This document shows positions 5,682 to 6,836 of a DNA stretch of 6,836 nucleotides, one piece after another. This DNA is from an uncultured Pirellulaceae bacterium. Lineage in GTDB: Bacteria; Planctomycetota; Planctomycetia; Pirellulales; Pirellulaceae. The stretch spans positions 1-6,836 of the forward strand of contig CAKQWG010000169.1 of NCBI GenBank assembly GCA_934278005.1. Reading direction: 5' to 3'. A program made the translations under genes and the position numbers. Position 1 is the stretch's first letter, and each line of letters begins with the position of its first letter. The notes under the pieces were generated by a model. It was not told where the DNA came from. It saw only the letters and a list, made by a program, of their open reading frames with translations, and did not search any database.

Positions 5682-6725
5682 CTATTCAGGAATGCTAACC
5701 GACTCGCCGCCGTCACGCGTCAGCAGGCCGACGAAGGTACGCACGTCGACACTATCTGATAGGAACGAAACGGACCCGTCGCCACGCGCCATCTGCACGC
5801 CTCCGGTGTGGAATGAGTAAGGATTGTCCTCGTTCCAAACGTTGATGACCGAGCAGCCACGGCCCTTGGGATCGGTGATTAACGCACCACTCAAACCGCG
5901 CAGCATGCGCGAGATATTCCAGTCGCCATAGAAGGAATTGAGGCCGAAACCGCCATCACTATAGTTGACTCCCGGAGTCGGCTTGCCGCGAAAATACAGC
6001 TTTTGTTTACCCGCTGCTTCAATGAAACAAATAGTGTTGGACAAACCATCGGATACTTCACCGAATTTGACGGTGAACTTCGTCTTGGGATCGCTCGTAC
6101 CGAGCATTGAATTATTGTAATCCTTGTCCGGTAGACCAGCGCACACCGCCAAAGAGCCGCGCATGCCAGCCATGGGAGTGTAATCCGATTTAGGCAGGAT
6201 GTAAGGAGTATTGGCTGGGAAGCCAATTTGCGTAAGGTAAAGACCGTAATCCGACTTAGCCTCAGGCGCCGACGGACACAGGAAAAACGGCAAGGGAGTA
6301 AACAGGGCAGGGACGTTCTGAGCGCCTGGAAAAGGTGGCACGGAATTCTTGGGGTCGAGCAGTGCCTTCTTATGGTCAACCAGATTGGCAACGTTGGTGG
6401 CCTCCAAGAATGGTAGCAACTGACCCAAAGCTCCGTATGGCTTGCGCGCATCTCCCGTAGCGGTGAACAGCGGATTACCGGTCGAGGCGTAGGTGTCAGT
6501 TAATAAAAATTCTTTTTCGACCGCCGGAATGTATTTGTAGGTCGACTCATGATTGTGGATCGCTAGGCCGAGTTGTTTCAAGTTGTTCGAGCACTGCATG
6601 CGCCGCGCGGCCTCGCGCGCAGCTTGCACGGCGGGCAGTAGCAATCCAACCAAGATCCCAATGATGGCGATTACCACCAAGAGCTCGACCAGCGTGAAGC
6701 CGGCGCGATGTCTGTTGTACAACAT
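5682..6725 (-). CDS. DUF1559 family protein with prepilin-like N-terminus
   Basis: The 347-residue protein begins with a class III prepilin signal: a short basic leader MLYNRHRAG, then FTLVELLVVIAIIGILVG. Cleavage and N-methylation by a prepilin peptidase would fall between G9 and F10, with the conserved Glu five residues on (E14). The helix runs on as LLPAVQAAREAARRMQC, then NNLKQLGLAIHNHE (47-60), the standard DUF1559 opening. Near the C-terminus FHTGGVQMARGDGSV supplies the H-X9-DG motif (H306, D316, G317). The length is normal for the family. DUF1559 proteins occur in very large paralogous sets in planctomycetes; their role is unknown, with a pseudopilin-like cell-surface function inferred from the N-terminus. 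ATG at 6723-6725 has the best ribosome site in the window, AGGGA six bases upstream. The small lipoprotein gene follows. Confidence 0.95.
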   Translation of the reverse strand: MLYNRHRAGFTLVELLVVIAIIGILVGLLLPAVQAAREAARRMQCSNNLKQLGLAIHNHESTYKYIPAVEKEFLLTDTYASTGNPLFTATGDARKPYGALGQLLPFLEATNVANLVDHKKALLDPKNSVPPFPGAQNVPALFTPLPFFLCPSAPEAKSDYGLYLTQIGFPANTPYILPKSDYTPMAGMRGSLAVCAGLPDKDYNNSMLGTSDPKTKFTVKFGEVSDGLSNTICFIEAAGKQKLYFRGKPTPGVNYSDGGFGLNSFYGDWNISRMLRGLSGALITDPKGRGCSVINVWNEDNPYSFHTGGVQMARGDGSVSFLSDSVDVRTFVGLLTRDGGESVSIPE

Positions 6726-6731
6726 AATTAA

Positions 6732-6736
6732 TCCCT
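6732..6736 (-). promoter_or_regulatory. Shine-Dalgarno-like site of the DUF1559 gene
   Basis: The minus strand reads AGGGA here, 6 bases before the ATG at 6725. It supports this start and contrasts with the weak sites of the other genes in the window. Confidence 0.55.
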
Positions 6737-6762
6737 ATTTGACCAGAAGAAAAAAAGAACTC

Positions 6763-6779
6763 GCCAGAACTGGCTTTTT
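6763..6779. terminator. Short hairpin with flanking T-runs, terminator-like in both directions
   Basis: GCCAGAACTGGC (6763-6774) can form a 4-5 base stem. On the plus strand it is followed at once by five T's. On the minus strand it is followed after six bases by seven T's (6750-6756). It lies in the leader of the DUF1559 gene, so it may end an unseen transcript from outside the window or sit within the leader. The stem is short, so this is tentative. Confidence 0.25.
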
Positions 6780-6836
6780 CAACGATACAATTCAGGTGGC
6801 AAACTTGGCCCGCGGCTAGCGCCGTCGGCTGGCAAA

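Noticed and set aside
5891..6451. A 186-codon minus-strand frame inside the DUF1559 gene
   Set aside because: It is an alternative frame of a gene with unambiguous prepilin and H-X9-DG motifs, and its composition is typical of an out-of-frame shadow.

Overview
The window looks like chromosomal DNA from a planctomycete, probably a Pirellulaceae-type organism. The main evidence is the pair at 5087-6725: a DUF1559 protein with a type IV prepilin-like N-terminus and a C-terminal H-X9-DG motif, followed by a small lipoprotein with a carboxypeptidase-regulatory-like domain. A secreted protein of the neutral ceramidase N-terminal family, weak or absent Shine-Dalgarno sites and GTG starts agree with this. 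No taxonomic search was possible, so the assignment rests on family knowledge.

Layout from left to right. Positions 1-400 (minus) hold the N-terminal 133 codons of a zinc-ribbon protein that runs off the window. Positions 494-898 (minus) encode a stand-alone response-regulator receiver domain. A 261-base divergent intergenic region (899-1159) separates it from a full-length RNase R gene (1160-3478, plus). RNase R converges on the ceramidase-like gene (3702-4982, minus). The 223 bases between their stop codons (3479-3701) are almost wholly repeat-derived: a GC-rich double-palindrome unit, 7.5 perfect copies of an 8-base repeat, and an inverted second copy of the palindrome unit that touches the ceramidase-like stop codon. 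The lipoprotein (5087-5563) and DUF1559 gene (5682-6725) follow, both minus, with a strong intrinsic-terminator-like hairpin between them.

Functionally this is a mixed neighbourhood rather than one pathway. RNase R is a housekeeping 3'-5' exoribonuclease. The receiver protein and the zinc-ribbon protein may be co-transcribed, with 93 bases between them and no obvious terminator. The ceramidase-like protein, the lipoprotein and the DUF1559 pseudopilin-like protein are all predicted to be exported or cell-surface proteins. DUF1559 plus small lipoprotein is a recurrent planctomycete pairing of unknown role.

I saw no tRNA, rRNA, CRISPR array, transposase or defence gene. The least explained part is the composite repeat at 3487-3701, which resembles a REP/BIME-type dispersed element combined with an octamer microsatellite.
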